Source: Atlanticothrix silvestris CENA357 (GTDB taxonomy: Bacteria; Cyanobacteriota; Cyanobacteriia; Cyanobacteriales; Nostocaceae). From it: a stretch of 64,000 nucleotides of DNA. The translations under genes and the position numbers were made by a program. Where the stretch lies: the NCBI RefSeq assembly GCF_016056295.1, contig NZ_JAECZB010000092.1, positions 1-64,000 of the forward strand, read 5' to 3'. Under the pieces are notes generated by a model that saw only the letters and a list, made by a program, of their open reading frames with translations, did no database searches and had not been told where the DNA came from. The number at the start of each line of letters is the position of its first letter. Position 1 is the stretch's first letter. Positions 34,407-47,636 of the stretch are shown piece by piece.

Positions 34407-35172
34407 ATTTTTCTATTTCAGATGCAGACAAACCCGTTAACTTAGTTACTTGCTCTACTGTCATCCCAGTCTCAAGCAAATTACGTGCGGTCTGTAGTAA
34501 TTGCAACTCTGCCTTATTTGCGCGTTGGCGTTCTTGTTCTGCACGTTGGCTTTGTTTTTCTTCAGGCGTAGGTAGTAATTCCCCTCTCAAATTAGCCCAG
34601 CGTAACCAAGTTGCATCAATACCTTGATAATTTCCCTGCCAAAGCTGCAATGCTAACCCTAAAGATTTACTCACCAACTGATTTTGAGTATTTGGTGTAA
34701 TTGGTTGATATTCGCTTTGCTGAATCGAAAAACCAGCCAAATCATCAGGGTTAAAGGGGTCATACCAAAAATATTCTGGTACGCGCATTTGATTTTGATA
34801 AATCAGCTTTTTTTCGTTCTTATCTGCGGCGGCGGTACTATCAGACAATAACTCAATAACTACATCTGGTGCTTTTTCTTCTTCCCAAACTACCCAACTG
34901 CGACGTTCTCCTTTAGGGACTCCCAGTACGGCAAAAAAGTCTGGGCCTTTAAAATCTTTGTTCCGCACCTGCGCCAAACTGTAGTAGACAAACATATTGC
35001 CGCCTACATACCCATCTTCACGTTGGTCTAACCAAGGAATTAAGCCATTAATCAGCAAGTCCATTTGGGCTTTATGCCTGGCGCTTTCCATCGGGACACC
35101 GTCATCGAATGGTAATTCTGCTTGAGTAGGGGGGAGTTGAATATCTGGTGCAGCTAGAGTAGTTTCTGACAT
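34405..35172 (-). CDS. Uma2-family (DUF820) restriction-endonuclease-like protein
   Basis: The 255-residue protein has a PD-(D/E)XK-like Uma2 core in residues about 45-175: VYYSLAQVRNKDFKGPDFFA, WVVWEEEKAPDVVIELLSDS and YFWYDPFNPDDLAGF. The C-terminal region is a charged coiled coil (EEKQSQRAEQERQRANKAEL) and ends LLETGMTVEQVTKLTGLS, a small helical motif common to this family. Many copies exist in cyanobacteria and the function is unknown, with mobile-element links suspected. Confidence 0.9.
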   Translation of the reverse strand: MSETTLAAPDIQLPPTQAELPFDDGVPMESARHKAQMDLLINGLIPWLDQREDGYVGGNMFVYYSLAQVRNKDFKGPDFFAVLGVPKGERRSWVVWEEEKAPDVVIELLSDSTAAADKNEKKLIYQNQMRVPEYFWYDPFNPDDLAGFSIQQSEYQPITPNTQNQLVSKSLGLALQLWQGNYQGIDATWLRWANLRGELLPTPEEKQSQRAEQERQRANKAELQLLQTARNLLETGMTVEQVTKLTGLSASEIEK

Positions 35173-35259
35173 AGCTTTTCACCTGTAAAGTATTTCCATG
35201 TTACTGAATCAGGAATTACGTAAAGCGCTTCTTCATTCAAGAGGGCTGAACAAACCCCA

Positions 35260-37119
35260 TTACCCCAGTCCTTGACTCAGACTATAAATTTTCTGCGTTT
35301 CCAAACTCCCACTTACAGAAGAAGGCAATTCACCCTTTGGTATTGTCTGCCGATCTAGTTGGACTTGCAAATTACTCAGGGGATCGCTACCAGGAGAAAT
35401 CAGAAATTCCAACTTCTGGATATAAGGCACAGTTGCGAGATTATCCAAAATTTGAAATATTGCTTGCAAATAAGGATGACCACTCTGGCGATACCAATCA
35501 CAAGCAGCAACTTTTGGTTGATCAAAACCTAAATGCACCGTCAAGGATGGCTCATCAAATAAAGCCAACCCTAAAGGACGTGCTTCTTCTTGCAACAATA
35601 AATGATGATTTTTTGCCAAATGCCGCAATTTCTCTAAGCGTTCATAGCGTTCTGTGACTGCTTCTGGGTCATCTTGCCAATGAATTGCCACTGTCACCAG
35701 ATAAGTCTGTAACAGCATGTGACCCAGCTTTTTCGCCTTTGTTGCTAAGTAATAAGAATTGTAGTCATTCGCCTCAATTAATAATGGTACGCGATCGACT
35801 ACTTCCAAACCATAACCTTTGACTCCGGCGATTTTGCGGGGGTTATTGGTAATCAGGCGAATCTTTTTAACGCCCAAGTCCATGAGCATTTGCGCTCCCA
35901 TCCCGTAATCTCGCAGGTCGGCGGGAAATCCTAAGCGTTCATTCGCTTCTACTGTATCTAGCCCCATATCCTGCAAAGAATAGGCTTTCAGCTTATTAAT
36001 TAAACCGATGCCTCGTCCTTCTTGCCGCAGGTAAACGACTACACCTTGACCAGCAGTCTCAATCATTTTCAGTGCTGCTTGTAGCTGCATTCTACAGTCG
36101 CAGCGTAAAGAACCTAAAGCGTCACCAGTTAAACATTCTGAATGCATCCGCACCATCACTGGCTCATCTTTAAAGTGAGCTGGATCGCCCTTCACAATAG
36201 CAACGTGTTCGGTATTGTCTAAAGTGTGGCGGTAGGCGTAAATTTCAAATTGACCGAATTGACTGGGTAACTTGGTAACAACCTCACGATACACCAGGCG
36301 ATCGTGTTTGAGGCGATAACTAATTAAATCGGCAATACTGATTATTTTTAAATTATGATGTCTCGCATAATAAAATAACTGCTGCAAGCGCGCCATTGAA
36401 CCATCGGGGTTTTGAATTTCACAAATTACCCCAGATGGGTACAGCCCCGCTAGTCGAGCTAAGTCCACAGCTGCTTCGGTATGCCCTGCTCGTTTGAGTA
36501 CGCCTCCTTCTCTGGCTCGAATCGGAAAAATATGACCAGGACGGCGTAAATCTAAAGGTTTTGTGCCTGGATTGAGAGCAACTTGGATAGTGCGGGCGCG
36601 GTCTTCTGCTGAGATACCAGTAGTCACACCAAGTTGTGGCCCGGCATCAATACTAACGGTAAAAGCAGTTTGGTTAGTATCTGTAATATTACTTACCATC
36701 AACGGTAAGTCTAATTCATCCAAGCGATCGCCTGTCATTGCTAAACAAATGAGCCCTCGTGCTTCCACCGCCATAAAATTAATCATGTCGGGTGTAGCAA
36801 ATTGGGCAGCACAAATCAAATCGCCTTCATTTTCTCTATTTTCGTCGTCTACTACCACAACGACGCGACCTGCTTTTAAGTCTGCCAAAGCAGCATCAAT
36901 CGAATCAAATTCAAAGGCTGGGGTTGAAGAGGCAGCACTGTCAATGGTTTCCCCTACTGGAGAATCTGTACCCGTGAGGGGAGAAGTCCGAACGGAGGCT
37001 TTCTCCGGGGGGAACTTCGTAGAGTCTTCTTTGTTGAGGGGAGTAGCATCAGGCTGCCGTGTAGGCTTAGGCTTTGACACAGAGGATTTCCAGCTACCAA
37101 AAGTAAATTTTTTTAACAA
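35260..37119 (-). CDS. ribBA: Bifunctional DHBP synthase / GTP cyclohydrolase II
   Basis: A 619-residue RibBA for riboflavin synthesis. An N-terminal low-complexity extension (to about 70) precedes the RibB domain (about 72-275: [58 protein letters not shown]). The RibA domain (about 280-475) has the zinc-binding [20 protein letters not shown] and [20 protein letters not shown]. About 140 extra C-terminal residues of unknown fold follow, as in other cyanobacterial members. It makes both ribulose-5-phosphate- and GTP-derived precursors in one chain. Confidence 0.95.
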   Translation of the reverse strand: MLKKFTFGSWKSSVSKPKPTRQPDATPLNKEDSTKFPPEKASVRTSPLTGTDSPVGETIDSAASSTPAFEFDSIDAALADLKAGRVVVVVDDENRENEGDLICAAQFATPDMINFMAVEARGLICLAMTGDRLDELDLPLMVSNITDTNQTAFTVSIDAGPQLGVTTGISAEDRARTIQVALNPGTKPLDLRRPGHIFPIRAREGGVLKRAGHTEAAVDLARLAGLYPSGVICEIQNPDGSMARLQQLFYYARHHNLKIISIADLISYRLKHDRLVYREVVTKLPSQFGQFEIYAYRHTLDNTEHVAIVKGDPAHFKDEPVMVRMHSECLTGDALGSLRCDCRMQLQAALKMIETAGQGVVVYLRQEGRGIGLINKLKAYSLQDMGLDTVEANERLGFPADLRDYGMGAQMLMDLGVKKIRLITNNPRKIAGVKGYGLEVVDRVPLLIEANDYNSYYLATKAKKLGHMLLQTYLVTVAIHWQDDPEAVTERYERLEKLRHLAKNHHLLLQEEARPLGLALFDEPSLTVHLGFDQPKVAACDWYRQSGHPYLQAIFQILDNLATVPYIQKLEFLISPGSDPLSNLQVQLDRQTIPKGELPSSVSGSLETQKIYSLSQGLG

Positions 37120-37381
37120 TTTCTTCTTTTAGATTGTAGCTCGTTTATATGGCAGAGAAGTAGACTAGCAATGATTTGATAACATGGCAAAATTTCTGCC
37201 GCTAAAATTGGGGTTTAGTACTAAAATGCAACGACAGTTAAAGTGTGATCTCGCTGCAACCCAAGTGTAGAGCTAAAACTCTGGCCGATTTAAATGGTGT
37301 TTTTTACGCCTTGCTTTTGGTAGCGGATAAGTTAATGACTGGTAACGAATTTAACCAACAACGGATAAGGATTTCATAATC

Positions 37382-38440
37382 ATGGGCAATTTTAGACGCG
37401 TACCCGTTGGGATTGTTGGCGCGTCAGGTTATGGCGGAGTGCAGCTAGTAAGATTACTGATGGAACATCCAGAAGTCGAACTAGTCTATTTAGGCGGTGA
37501 GAGTAGCACGGGAAAATCCTTTGGGGATTTATACCCGCATTTGGCTCATGCAGTGAACTTGCCAATAGAAACAGTTGAGCCAGAAATGATCGCTCACCGT
37601 TGTGAAGTAGTGTTTCTTTCTTTACCAAACGGTCTGGCTTGCCAAATTGCACCAAAACTGGTGGAAAAAGGATGTAAAGTACTGGATTTGAGTGCAGATT
37701 ACCGATTTAGTGATTTGGCAACTTATACTACTTGGTATGGTACAGAGAGAAGCGATCGCTCAACTGCCGCCACAGCAGTATATGGATTACCGGAACTGTA
37801 TCGCGATCGCATTGCCGAAGCCCAAATTGTTGGTTGTCCCGGTTGCTACCCCACTGCTAGCTTATTAGCACTATCGCCACTTCTGAAACAAGGCTTAATC
37901 GTGCCAGAAACTGCCATTGTCGATGCCAAGTCTGGCACATCTGGTGGCGGACGGCAAGCCAAAGTCAACTTATTGCTAGCTGAAGCAGACAACTCATTAG
38001 CCCCATATAATGTTACCCGTCACCGTCATACTCCAGAAATCGAGCAAATTTGCAGCGATTTAGCAGGTCACGAAGTCACAATTCAATTTACACCCCACCT
38101 GATCCCAATGGTACGGGGAATCTTGGCAACAGTATATGCCACACTGCGCGATCCCGGATTAGTACGAGATGACTTGATTACAATTTATACAGCATTCTAC
38201 CGCAATTGTCCTTGGGTCAAAATTTGTGATAGCGGTGTTTATCCCCAAACAAAATGGGCAAGCGGCAGTAATCTTTGTTACATAGGCTTAGAAGTTGACC
38301 CGCGCACTGGCCGTGTGATTGTCATGTCAGCAATTGACAACTTGATTAAAGGCCAGGCGGGTCAAGCAATTCAGTGTTTGAACTTAATGATGGGCTGGGA
38401 TGAGACTTTGGGGTTGCCCAAGTTGGGATTTTATCCCTAG
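37382..38440 (+). CDS. argC: N-acetyl-gamma-glutamyl-phosphate reductase
   Basis: The 352-residue ArgC reduces N-acetylglutamyl phosphate with NADPH in arginine synthesis. [18 protein letters not shown] is the NADP motif, and the catalytic C155 is in [27 protein letters not shown] and [10 protein letters not shown] also match. It is convergent with eno, with a shared repeat-rich 68-base gap. Confidence 0.95.
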   Translation: MGNFRRVPVGIVGASGYGGVQLVRLLMEHPEVELVYLGGESSTGKSFGDLYPHLAHAVNLPIETVEPEMIAHRCEVVFLSLPNGLACQIAPKLVEKGCKVLDLSADYRFSDLATYTTWYGTERSDRSTAATAVYGLPELYRDRIAEAQIVGCPGCYPTASLLALSPLLKQGLIVPETAIVDAKSGTSGGGRQAKVNLLLAEADNSLAPYNVTRHRHTPEIEQICSDLAGHEVTIQFTPHLIPMVRGILATVYATLRDPGLVRDDLITIYTAFYRNCPWVKICDSGVYPQTKWASGSNLCYIGLEVDPRTGRVIVMSAIDNLIKGQAGQAIQCLNLMMGWDETLGLPKLGFYP

Positions 38441-38508
38441 GGGCTAGAGGTTAGGGATTAGGGGTTAGTGCCATTGTTTACTCATCCCTAGCTCCTAGTC
38501 CCTACTCC
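38441..38508. repeat. TAGGGACTAGGGG repeat, inverted, between argC and eno
   Basis: GGGGCTAGAGGTTAGGGATT and CATCCCTAGCTCCTAGTCCC are imperfect inverses, so the gap could form a long hairpin and stop both transcripts. Related repeats occur near 6302 and 17260. Confidence 0.5.
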
Positions 38509-40126
<1,618 letters not shown>

Positions 40127-40558
40127 ATGCGACTACTACACACAATGCTGCGAGTGGGCAACCTTGAAGAGTCCTTGAAATTTTACTGTGAAATCCTGGG
40201 AATGAAATTACTGCGAAGAAAAGATTATCCAGGAGGAGAATTTACCTTGGCTTTTGTTGGCTACGGCGATGAAAGCGACAATACAGTATTAGAACTAACC
40301 TATAACTGGGGAGTGGAAAAGTACGAATTGGGTAATGCTTACGGTCACATTGCCCTTGGTGTTGATGATATTTACGCTGCTTGTGCAGAAATCAAAAATC
40401 ATGGTGGTAAAGTTGTGCGCGAGCCAGGCCCCATGAAACATGGTTCAACGGTAATTGCTTTTGTGGAAGATCCAGATGGATATAAAGTTGAACTGATTCA
40501 ATTGGCTAACTCCTCATCAGAGGCAGAAAATCATCAACGGGAAAAGGTGAAAGGATAA
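40127..40558 (+). CDS. gloA: Lactoylglutathione lyase (glyoxalase I)
   Basis: A 143-residue glyoxalase I. It starts [20 protein letters not shown] with metal ligand H5; [21 protein letters not shown] and [10 protein letters not shown] hold the other ligands. It detoxifies methylglyoxal with glutathione in the cytosol. The C-terminus has a short extra charged tail. Confidence 0.95.
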   Translation: MRLLHTMLRVGNLEESLKFYCEILGMKLLRRKDYPGGEFTLAFVGYGDESDNTVLELTYNWGVEKYELGNAYGHIALGVDDIYAACAEIKNHGGKVVREPGPMKHGSTVIAFVEDPDGYKVELIQLANSSSEAENHQREKVKG

Positions 40559-40734
40559 CATTACCCATAACACTGTCTAGCAAAGTAACCTCATAACCGT
40601 GTTTTCGTTTTAAATTAGGGAATAGGTCAGAGTCGAACTCTCACCTATTCCTAGTCCCAAACTGCAACCGCAGATACACGCGGATGTACTCTAATCATGT
40701 TTGGATAATTATTTGAGGAGTGTGGGGAATAAAA

Positions 40735-40766
40735 ACTGACAACTGACAACTGACCCGCGTAGCGTC
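40735..40766. repeat. Third copy of the sodB-flanking repeat
   Basis: AACTGACAACTGACAACTGA followed by CCCGCGTAGCGT matches the core of 8493-8556 and the inverse of 9491-9543. It lies 65 bases upstream of clpB. Confidence 0.85.
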
Positions 40767-40831
40767 ATAAAACATACCAAATCTTTACACTAAACTTCCA
40801 AATCTAAAATCTCACATCAAAAATCGTAAAG

Positions 40832-43474
40832 ATGCAGCCTACAGATCCTAATAAATTTACTGATAAAGCCTGGGAAGCAATTGTAAAATCTCAGGATATA
40901 GTCCGTGCATATCAACAACAGCAATTAGATGTTGAACATTTAATCATTGCCCTGTTAGAAGAGCCTACCAGTTTAGCAATCCGTATTCTGGCTAGAGCCG
41001 AGGTCGATCCCATCCGCTTGCAACAACAACTAGAAGCATTTACCCAACGTCAGCCCAAAGTGGGCAAAAGCGATCAGTTATATCTCGGTCGTAGTTTAGA
41101 TGTGATGCTAGACCGAGCCGAAGAAGTCAGAGAGAAAATGAAAGATGGTTACATCTCCGTAGAACATATCCTCTTAGCTTTTGCCGAAGACGATCGCATC
41201 GGCAGACGGGTACTCAAAGGCTTTAATGCGGACAACATCAAGCTAGAAGCTAGTATTAAAACTGTACGTGGCAGCCAAAAAGTGACAGATCAAAACCCAG
41301 AATCCCGCTATGAAGCTTTACAAAAATTTGGTAGGGACTTGACAGAACAGGCAAAAGCTGGGAAGCTCGACCCAGTAATTGGCAGGGATGATGAAATTCG
41401 TCGGGTAATTCAGGTGTTGTCCCGGCGTAGCAAAAATAACCCAGTCCTGATTGGTGAGCCTGGGGTAGGTAAAACAGCGATCGCCGAAGCATTAGCCCAG
41501 CGCATGGTCAATGGTGACGTTCCCGAATCTTTAAAAAACCGCCAGTTGATTTCTTTAGATATCGGTAGTTTGATTGCTGGAGCTAAATACCGGGGTGAAT
41601 TTGAAGACCGTTTGAAAGCTGTACTCAGGGAAGTTACGGAATCTAACGGTCAAATTGTTTTGTTTATTGATGAACTCCACACCGTTGTTGGTACTGGTTC
41701 CAGTCAACAAGGAGCAATGGATGCCGGAAATTTGCTCAAACCAATGCTGGCGCGGGGAGAACTGCGTTGTATTGGGGCGACAACTTTAGATGAGTTCCGC
41801 AAACACATTGAAAAAGACGCAGCCCTAGAACGCCGTTTTCAGCAAGTATTTGTTGATCAGCCCAGTGTGGAAAACACTATTTCCATTCTCCGGGGTTTGA
41901 AAGAACGTTACGAAGTTCATCACAACGTCAAAATTTCTGATTCGGCATTAGTCGCTGCGGCCACTTTGTCAGCGCGTTATATTAGCGATCGCTTTTTACC
42001 AGATAAAGCCATTGACTTGGTAGATGAAGCAGCCGCCCAGCTGAAAATGGAGATTACCTCCAAACCAGCCGAATTGGAAACCATTGATCGCCGCTTGATG
42101 CAGCTAGAAATGGAAAAGCTGTCATTAGCTGGAGAAGAAAAAAGTATTTCCCCAACTAAAGAGCGTTTGAATCGAATTGAGCAAGAAATCGCTGATTTGA
42201 CGGTCAAACAGCACGAATACAATGATCAATGGCAAGGCGAAAAACAATTATTAGAGGCTATCAGCACCCTGAAAAAAGAAGAAGATGCCCTGCGGGTGCA
42301 AATTGAGCAAGCAGAACGTGCCTATGATTTGAATAAGGCTGCCCAATTGAAGTATGGCAAATTGGAAGGAGTACAGCGCGATCGCGAAGTCAAAGAAGCC
42401 AAACTTTTAGAAATTCAAAGCCAAGGTTCTACCCTGCTCCGAGAACAAGTTACCGAAGCCGACATTGCCGAAATCGTCGCCAAGTGGACAGGAATTCCCG
42501 TTAATCGCCTTTTAGAATCAGAACGACAAAAATTACTACAACTCGAAAGTCATTTACACGAACGAGTCATTGGACAACAAGAAGCGGTAGCCGCAGTATC
42601 AGCAGCAATTCGCCGCGCCCGTGCAGGAATGAAAGATCCCAGCCGTCCCATTGGTTCATTTTTATTCATGGGGCCAACTGGCGTGGGTAAAACTGAACTC
42701 GCCCGTGCTTTAGCTCAGTTCCTCTTTGATTCTGATGATGCCTTAGTCCGGCTGGATATGTCCGAGTACATGGAAAAACACTCGGTTTCTCGCCTTGTGG
42801 GAGCGCCTCCAGGATACATTGGCTATGAAGAAGGTGGTCAGCTTTCTGAAGCAATTCGCCGCCGTCCCTACTCTGTAGTGTTGCTTGATGAAGTTGAAAA
42901 GGCACACCCAGATGTGTTTAATATTTTATTGCAAGTGCTAGATGATGGTAGAATTACGGACTCTCAAGGCAGAACGGTAGATTTCCGTAATACTGTGATT
43001 GTTATGACTAGTAACATAGGTAGCGAATATATCTTAGATGTTTCTGGTGATGATACTAAGTATGAAATGATGCAAACAAGAGTGATGGATTCCCTGCGTT
43101 CGCACTTCCGCCCCGAATTTCTCAACCGTGTAGATGATATCATTATCTTCCATACACTCAGTCGCTCAGAAATGCGGCACATTATCCGCATTCAACTCAA
43201 ACGGGTAGAAAATCTCCTGCAAGAGCAAAAAATCTCCTTTGATATATCCGCCGCCGCCTGTGATTACCTCGTGGAAGCAGGCTATGACCCAGTTTACGGC
43301 GCACGCCCCCTGAAACGGGCAATTCAGCGAGAAGTAGAAAATGCGATCGCTACCAAGTTGTTGGAGAATACTTTTATCTCTGGAGACACAATTGTGATTG
43401 ACAAAGGAGAACAAGGGTTGACTTTTAGTAAAAAATTGTCTGTTAAAGTCTCAGTTCCACAGATTACAACATAA
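40832..43474 (+). CDS. clpB: ClpB disaggregase chaperone
   Basis: An 880-residue AAA+ chaperone. Clp_N repeats (about 1-145), AAA1 with Walker [18 protein letters not shown], the middle coiled-coil domain (about 400-520) with [20 protein letters not shown], and AAA2 with Walker [18 protein letters not shown] and C-terminal [19 protein letters not shown] are all present. It works with DnaK to rescue aggregates. Cyanobacteria usually have two ClpBs; which this is cannot be told here. Cytosolic. Confidence 0.96.
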   Translation: MQPTDPNKFTDKAWEAIVKSQDIVRAYQQQQLDVEHLIIALLEEPTSLAIRILARAEVDPIRLQQQLEAFTQRQPKVGKSDQLYLGRSLDVMLDRAEEVREKMKDGYISVEHILLAFAEDDRIGRRVLKGFNADNIKLEASIKTVRGSQKVTDQNPESRYEALQKFGRDLTEQAKAGKLDPVIGRDDEIRRVIQVLSRRSKNNPVLIGEPGVGKTAIAEALAQRMVNGDVPESLKNRQLISLDIGSLIAGAKYRGEFEDRLKAVLREVTESNGQIVLFIDELHTVVGTGSSQQGAMDAGNLLKPMLARGELRCIGATTLDEFRKHIEKDAALERRFQQVFVDQPSVENTISILRGLKERYEVHHNVKISDSALVAAATLSARYISDRFLPDKAIDLVDEAAAQLKMEITSKPAELETIDRRLMQLEMEKLSLAGEEKSISPTKERLNRIEQEIADLTVKQHEYNDQWQGEKQLLEAISTLKKEEDALRVQIEQAERAYDLNKAAQLKYGKLEGVQRDREVKEAKLLEIQSQGSTLLREQVTEADIAEIVAKWTGIPVNRLLESERQKLLQLESHLHERVIGQQEAVAAVSAAIRRARAGMKDPSRPIGSFLFMGPTGVGKTELARALAQFLFDSDDALVRLDMSEYMEKHSVSRLVGAPPGYIGYEEGGQLSEAIRRRPYSVVLLDEVEKAHPDVFNILLQVLDDGRITDSQGRTVDFRNTVIVMTSNIGSEYILDVSGDDTKYEMMQTRVMDSLRSHFRPEFLNRVDDIIIFHTLSRSEMRHIIRIQLKRVENLLQEQKISFDISAAACDYLVEAGYDPVYGARPLKRAIQREVENAIATKLLENTFISGDTIVIDKGEQGLTFSKKLSVKVSVPQITT

Positions 43475-43575
43475 ATATTAGAATTGAATCTTTGCGTACC
43501 TCTGCGCCAACCTTTGTCTTAAAAAGTTGTTCATGGGCGAAATCCCCAAGACTACACTTTTCGATGCGCTCCTCT

Positions 43576-43602
43576 GCGTTTAAAAATAATATTTTTAAAC
43601 GC
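43576..43602. terminator. Hairpin downstream of clpB
   Basis: GCGTTTAAAAAT and ATTTTTAAACGC form a perfect 12-bp stem with an AAT loop. The AT-rich inner part means it may be a terminator or simple palindromic repeat (CTCTGCG is a repeat element). Confidence 0.55.
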
Positions 43603-43732
43603 AAACTGTACTAAGACATAGAAAGAATAATGATAATTTGCTTGTCATGTTAGTTGAACCAAGTTTTTGGGGAAAACTTTAATTGTATACCCACCATTTT
43701 TGTCATTCCATCAGGTTAGACAGGCAATTTTT

Positions 43733-44374
43733 ATGCAATTAATAACATCGTTAGATCTTAGGAAATCAGAGTATTTATCAAAAGATCGATTCATTAGTTA
43801 TCATCACCAGTTACGGTTGATATTGACACTTGGCAATCAGGTAAAGAACATTCTCGAAGTTGGGATTTTTAACTCATTCTTAACAGATATCCTCAAGCGA
43901 AATGGCTATCAAGTATCTACTGCCGATATTGATCCAAAACTTGAGCCAGATATAGTTTTAGATCTGACAACTGATTTTTCACTGCCAAAAGATAAATTTG
44001 ATGCGATTGTACTTTTCCAAGTTTTGGAACACCTACCTTATGAACAGTCAGAACAAGCGCTGCAAAAGCTTGCAGAAGCAACTAAAAAGTTTTTGGTAAT
44101 TTCGCTACCTTATAATACGCAATTCTTGGCACTCCAGTTCAGGTTTTCTTATATACAAAGATCAAGATATTTATTAATGAAAATGCCAAGATTTTGGAGT
44201 AGCAAGCCAATGTCTGATCAGCACTACTGGGAAATTGGACTCAAAGGATATCCTAAAAAGCGAATTTTAAACTCCATTGCTAAAGCGGGATTAACACTCA
44301 AGCAAGAATTTATCGATCCTGTTCATCCATATCACTACTTTTTCGTATTGGAGAAAAATAATAGTAATACTTAA
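43733..44374 (+). CDS. Class I SAM-dependent methyltransferase
   Basis: From ATG 43733 the protein has 213 residues. Motif I is ILEVGIFNSFLTDILKRNGY, motif II VSTADIDPKLEPDIVLDLTT, and FDAIVLFQVLEHLPYEQSEQ the post-II motif, consistent with a Rossmann SAM methyltransferase of the Methyltransf_11/23 type. It may act on sugars, lipids or small metabolites; the substrate is unknown. It stands alone between clpB and htpG. Confidence 0.8.
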   Translation: MQLITSLDLRKSEYLSKDRFISYHHQLRLILTLGNQVKNILEVGIFNSFLTDILKRNGYQVSTADIDPKLEPDIVLDLTTDFSLPKDKFDAIVLFQVLEHLPYEQSEQALQKLAEATKKFLVISLPYNTQFLALQFRFSYIQRSRYLLMKMPRFWSSKPMSDQHYWEIGLKGYPKKRILNSIAKAGLTLKQEFIDPVHPYHYFFVLEKNNSNT

Positions 44375-44648
44375 ATACCAGCACCAACTAGGGTAATATG
44401 CATTTAATTTGTATACTTACAACTTGGTAGACGTATCTCCCATCAATTATATAAAGGTAGGGAAATCCGAATCGTCTCTAGGGGGCAAACAATGCAGAAA
44501 ACTAGGAGCGATCGCCTAAACTATACCTTTAAAATCCTAATTGGTATCATGCCCTCTCATATTCTTCGGGTTTATCTTGGAAAATGGAGGGCTGTGGGAT
44601 GTTTGCCACAAACATAATTTCAAATACTTACATCGAAGATTACCAATC

Positions 44649-46631
44649 ATGCTAGAACAAGGCACTATCAGTATTCATACTGAGAATATTTTCCCAATCA
44701 TCAAGAAGTCGCTCTACTCAGACCACCAAATCTTCTTGCGGGAATTGGTATCCAACGCTGTAGACGCAATTCAAAAGCTAAACATGGTATCCCGCGCCGG
44801 GGAATATGCGGGAGACATCGGTGAACCAGAAATTCAAATCGCTATAGATAAAGATAAAAAGACCCTCTCCATTACCGATAATGGCATTGGGATGACAGCA
44901 GAGGAAGTTAAAAAATACATCAATCAGGTTGCTTTCTCTAGTGCCGAAGAATTTATTCATAAGTATCAAGGCAAATCAGACCAACCAATTATCGGTCACT
45001 TTGGTTTAGGCTTTTACTCCTCCTTTATGGTGGCGCAAAAAGTCGAAATCGATACTCTCTCCTACCAAGAAGGCGCGCAGGCTGTTCATTGGAGTTGTGA
45101 TGGTTCCCCACAATTCACCCTAGAAGATTCAACCCGCACAACTCGCGGTACTACCATCACTCTCACCCTGCAAGGAGAAGAAGAGGAGTTTTTAGAAACA
45201 GCACGTATTCAAAATCTTGTTAAGACCTACTGCGATTTCATGCCAGTACCAATTAAAATGGATGGCGAAGTCTTAAATAGGCAAAAAGCACCGTGGCGTG
45301 AGTCTTCTAATAACCTAACTCAAGAAGATTATCTAGAGTTTTATCGCTACCTATATCCTTTTCAAGAAGAACCACTGTTGTGGGTGCATCTAAATACTGA
45401 TTATCCCTTCATCATCAACGGGATTCTGTATTTTCCCAAAATGAGACCTGATGTAGATGTTGCCAAAGGGCAGATCAAGCTATTTTGTAATCAAGTTTTT
45501 GTCAGTGACAACTGCGAAGAAATTATCCCCCAATTTCTTATGCCGATGCGGGGTGTAATTGATAGCACTGATATTCCCCTAAACGTATCACGTAGTGCAT
45601 TGCAAGGCGATCGCACAGTAAAAAAAATCGGCGATTATATAGCCAAAAAAGTAGGCGATCGCCTTAAAGAACTTTACCGCGACAACCGCGAACAATACAT
45701 CAGTGCCTGGAAAGACCTTGGTACTTTTGTCAAATTTGGTGTTCTCAACGACGAGAAATTCAAAAAGCAAATCGAAGACATCATCATCTTCCGTACCACA
45801 GCAGAGAAAGTAGAAAATAGTGAAACTGCTTCAGTTCAAGTTCAATCTAATGAAGATGATGCTTGGCAAGATGTTACACCTTCTTCTGACTCCCCAGCCG
45901 CCACTTCTGGCTCTCCATATACCACTCTGAAAGAATACTTAGAACGTAATAAAGAACGCCACGAAAACCGGGTTTTTTACTGCACTGATGCAGCTACTCA
46001 AGCTACCTACGTAGAACTACATAAAAATCAAGGCTTGGAAGTCCTGTTTATGGACTCCTTCATCGACACCCACTTTATAAACTTCTTAGAACGGGAATAT
46101 CAGGATGTCAAATTTACACGGGTAGATTCCGACTTAGATAATACCCTGCTAGAACAAGACAAATCTGGGGAAATAGTTGATCCCAAGACAAATAAAACCC
46201 GTAGTGAGGTCATCAAAGAACTATTTGAGAAATCCCTCAACAAACCTAAAGTAAATATCCGCACCGAGGCTTTGAAATCTGAAGATCCTCAAGGCACACC
46301 GCCAGCGATGGTACTATTACCAGAAATCCTCCGCCGCCTCCGCGAAATGAACGCCATGATGCAGCAGCAGAATGCAGAGTTTCCTGAAGACCACATTTTG
46401 CTAGTCAATACTGCTCATCCCCTAATTCAAAATCTGGCGAATCTCAGCCAAGGCAGTATTATTCAAGGTGATGGACAATCACCAACAGCGCAATTGGTAG
46501 ACATGATTTGCCAACACGTTTATGATTTGGCGTTGATGTCTCAGAAAGGTTTTGATGCTGAAGGCATGAAATCTTTTGTTGAGCGCTCAAATGATGTACT
46601 CACCAAGCTGACAGAACAAGCTAGCAAGTAG
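44649..46631 (+). CDS. htpG: Hsp90-family chaperone HtpG
   Basis: A 660-residue Hsp90. From MLEQGTISIHTENIFPIIKK at 44649 (preferred over earlier in-frame starts because it begins the conserved fold), the GHKL ATPase has LRELVSNAVDAIQKL, SITDNGIGMTAEEVKKYINQ and GHFGLGFYSSFMVAQKV. Middle and C-terminal domains follow (PLNVSRSALQGDRTVKKIGD). Its role is stress tolerance and protein folding in the cytosol. Confidence 0.96.
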   Translation: MLEQGTISIHTENIFPIIKKSLYSDHQIFLRELVSNAVDAIQKLNMVSRAGEYAGDIGEPEIQIAIDKDKKTLSITDNGIGMTAEEVKKYINQVAFSSAEEFIHKYQGKSDQPIIGHFGLGFYSSFMVAQKVEIDTLSYQEGAQAVHWSCDGSPQFTLEDSTRTTRGTTITLTLQGEEEEFLETARIQNLVKTYCDFMPVPIKMDGEVLNRQKAPWRESSNNLTQEDYLEFYRYLYPFQEEPLLWVHLNTDYPFIINGILYFPKMRPDVDVAKGQIKLFCNQVFVSDNCEEIIPQFLMPMRGVIDSTDIPLNVSRSALQGDRTVKKIGDYIAKKVGDRLKELYRDNREQYISAWKDLGTFVKFGVLNDEKFKKQIEDIIIFRTTAEKVENSETASVQVQSNEDDAWQDVTPSSDSPAATSGSPYTTLKEYLERNKERHENRVFYCTDAATQATYVELHKNQGLEVLFMDSFIDTHFINFLEREYQDVKFTRVDSDLDNTLLEQDKSGEIVDPKTNKTRSEVIKELFEKSLNKPKVNIRTEALKSEDPQGTPPAMVLLPEILRRLREMNAMMQQQNAEFPEDHILLVNTAHPLIQNLANLSQGSIIQGDGQSPTAQLVDMICQHVYDLALMSQKGFDAEGMKSFVERSNDVLTKLTEQASK

Positions 46632-46667
46632 TTAAAAAGGCGGTTGGAAACCGCAACTACACAAACA

Positions 46668-46687
46668 AAACCCACCTTCGTGGGTTT
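46668..46687 (+). terminator. Hairpin after htpG
   Basis: AAACCCAC and GTGGGTTT form an 8-bp stem around CTTC; a second stem, GCGGTT/AACCGC, lies at 46640-46654, and a TTTTTT run follows at about 46699. Confidence 0.55.
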
Positions 46688-46708
46688 GGAAACCCTAACT
46701 TTTTTAGT

Positions 46709-46824
46709 CCGCGCAGGTGGTCACTGAGCCTGTCGAAGTGCCGACTTTGTTTGTGTAGCCAAGTCAGTGCGTTGGGCGGCTCTGCCGACTTGAAGCAACT
46801 GGCGCGCGAATCCATTCGCCAGGG
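46709..46824. repeat. Dispersed GC-rich repeat island, copy E
   Basis: CCGCGCAGGTGG, TTTGTGTAGCCAAGTCAGTG, GGCGGCTCTGCCGACTTGAA and GCAACTGGCGCGCGA align with 16174-16316 in order and orientation. GGCGGCTCTGCCG is a small palindrome. Confidence 0.75.
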
Positions 46825-46908
46825 CTTGAGTTGATTCTGCCCTTTCTGTTGTATAAGCCCCTAAAATAGAAAGGCTGTACTTAAATCATCATCTGGAGAT
46901 ACTTTTTT

Positions 46909-47145
46909 ATGTCTCGTCGCTGTGAACTAACTGGTAAAAAGGCAAATAACGCCTTTGCAATTTCTCACTCTCACCGCCGTACCAAGCGCCTTCAACATGC
47001 CAACCTTCAATCGAAGCGGGTTTGGTGGGCAGGTGGAAATCGCTGGGTAAAACTGAAGCTGTCTACCAAAGCCATCAAAACCTTAGAAACCAAAGGCTTG
47101 GAAGCAATGGCTAAAGAAGCTGGGATTAATCTAAATCATTACTAA
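46909..47145 (+). CDS. rpmB: 50S ribosomal protein L28
   Basis: The 78-residue L28 begins [20 protein letters not shown], with [14 protein letters not shown] and the ending [12 protein letters not shown]. It is basic and of normal length. A good hairpin follows at 47221. Confidence 0.97.
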   Translation: MSRRCELTGKKANNAFAISHSHRRTKRLQHANLQSKRVWWAGGNRWVKLKLSTKAIKTLETKGLEAMAKEAGINLNHY

Positions 47146-47220
47146 GCTTCTCAACCAAAGCATGGACTCTCAACTTTAATTCCTGGACGTTTGCCTAGGT
47201 TTAAGAATATTTACTACAGA

Positions 47221-47246
47221 AGCCTCCCCAAATTGGGGAGGCTTTA
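47221..47246 (+). terminator. Terminator after rpmB
   Basis: AGCCTCCCCA (47221-47230) and TGGGGAGGCT (47234-47243) form a perfect 10-bp stem with an AAT loop, followed by TTAAATTT. Confidence 0.8.
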
Positions 47247-47636
47247 AATTTATGTATGTTATTTTGCTCTCAATTGATATGTTTTCTTAACAGATGGGTA
47301 CTCTAAGCTTAAATCCGCTAACTATATCTTCATAAACTGACACCTAGGTAAAATACATTTTTGCAAAGTTAATGTGAAGTTATTCATCATCATCTAGGAA
47401 TTACATAATTTTGAAAAAATCAGTATTTTCCAGAAAATCTAAAATCTTAACAAATGATATAACTTAAGCAAACCATTCTTGATATTTTGATATTGCATTT
47501 GGGAGTTAGTTAAACAGGGTAGATAGTTACATAAACAGAATTTTTAATTTATGTCTGGAAATTACTTCTACAGGCATAATTTTTATTTGTCCAAAAAGGA
47601 TTTATCCGTGATCAACCATTTGACAGGAAAGTAGCT
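47247..47636. promoter_or_regulatory. Upstream region of the hps operon
   Basis: About 390 AT-rich bases without a gene. AGGAAAG lies just before the hpsA ATG. It should contain the hormogonium-regulated promoter, but no binding site can be named with confidence. Confidence 0.45.
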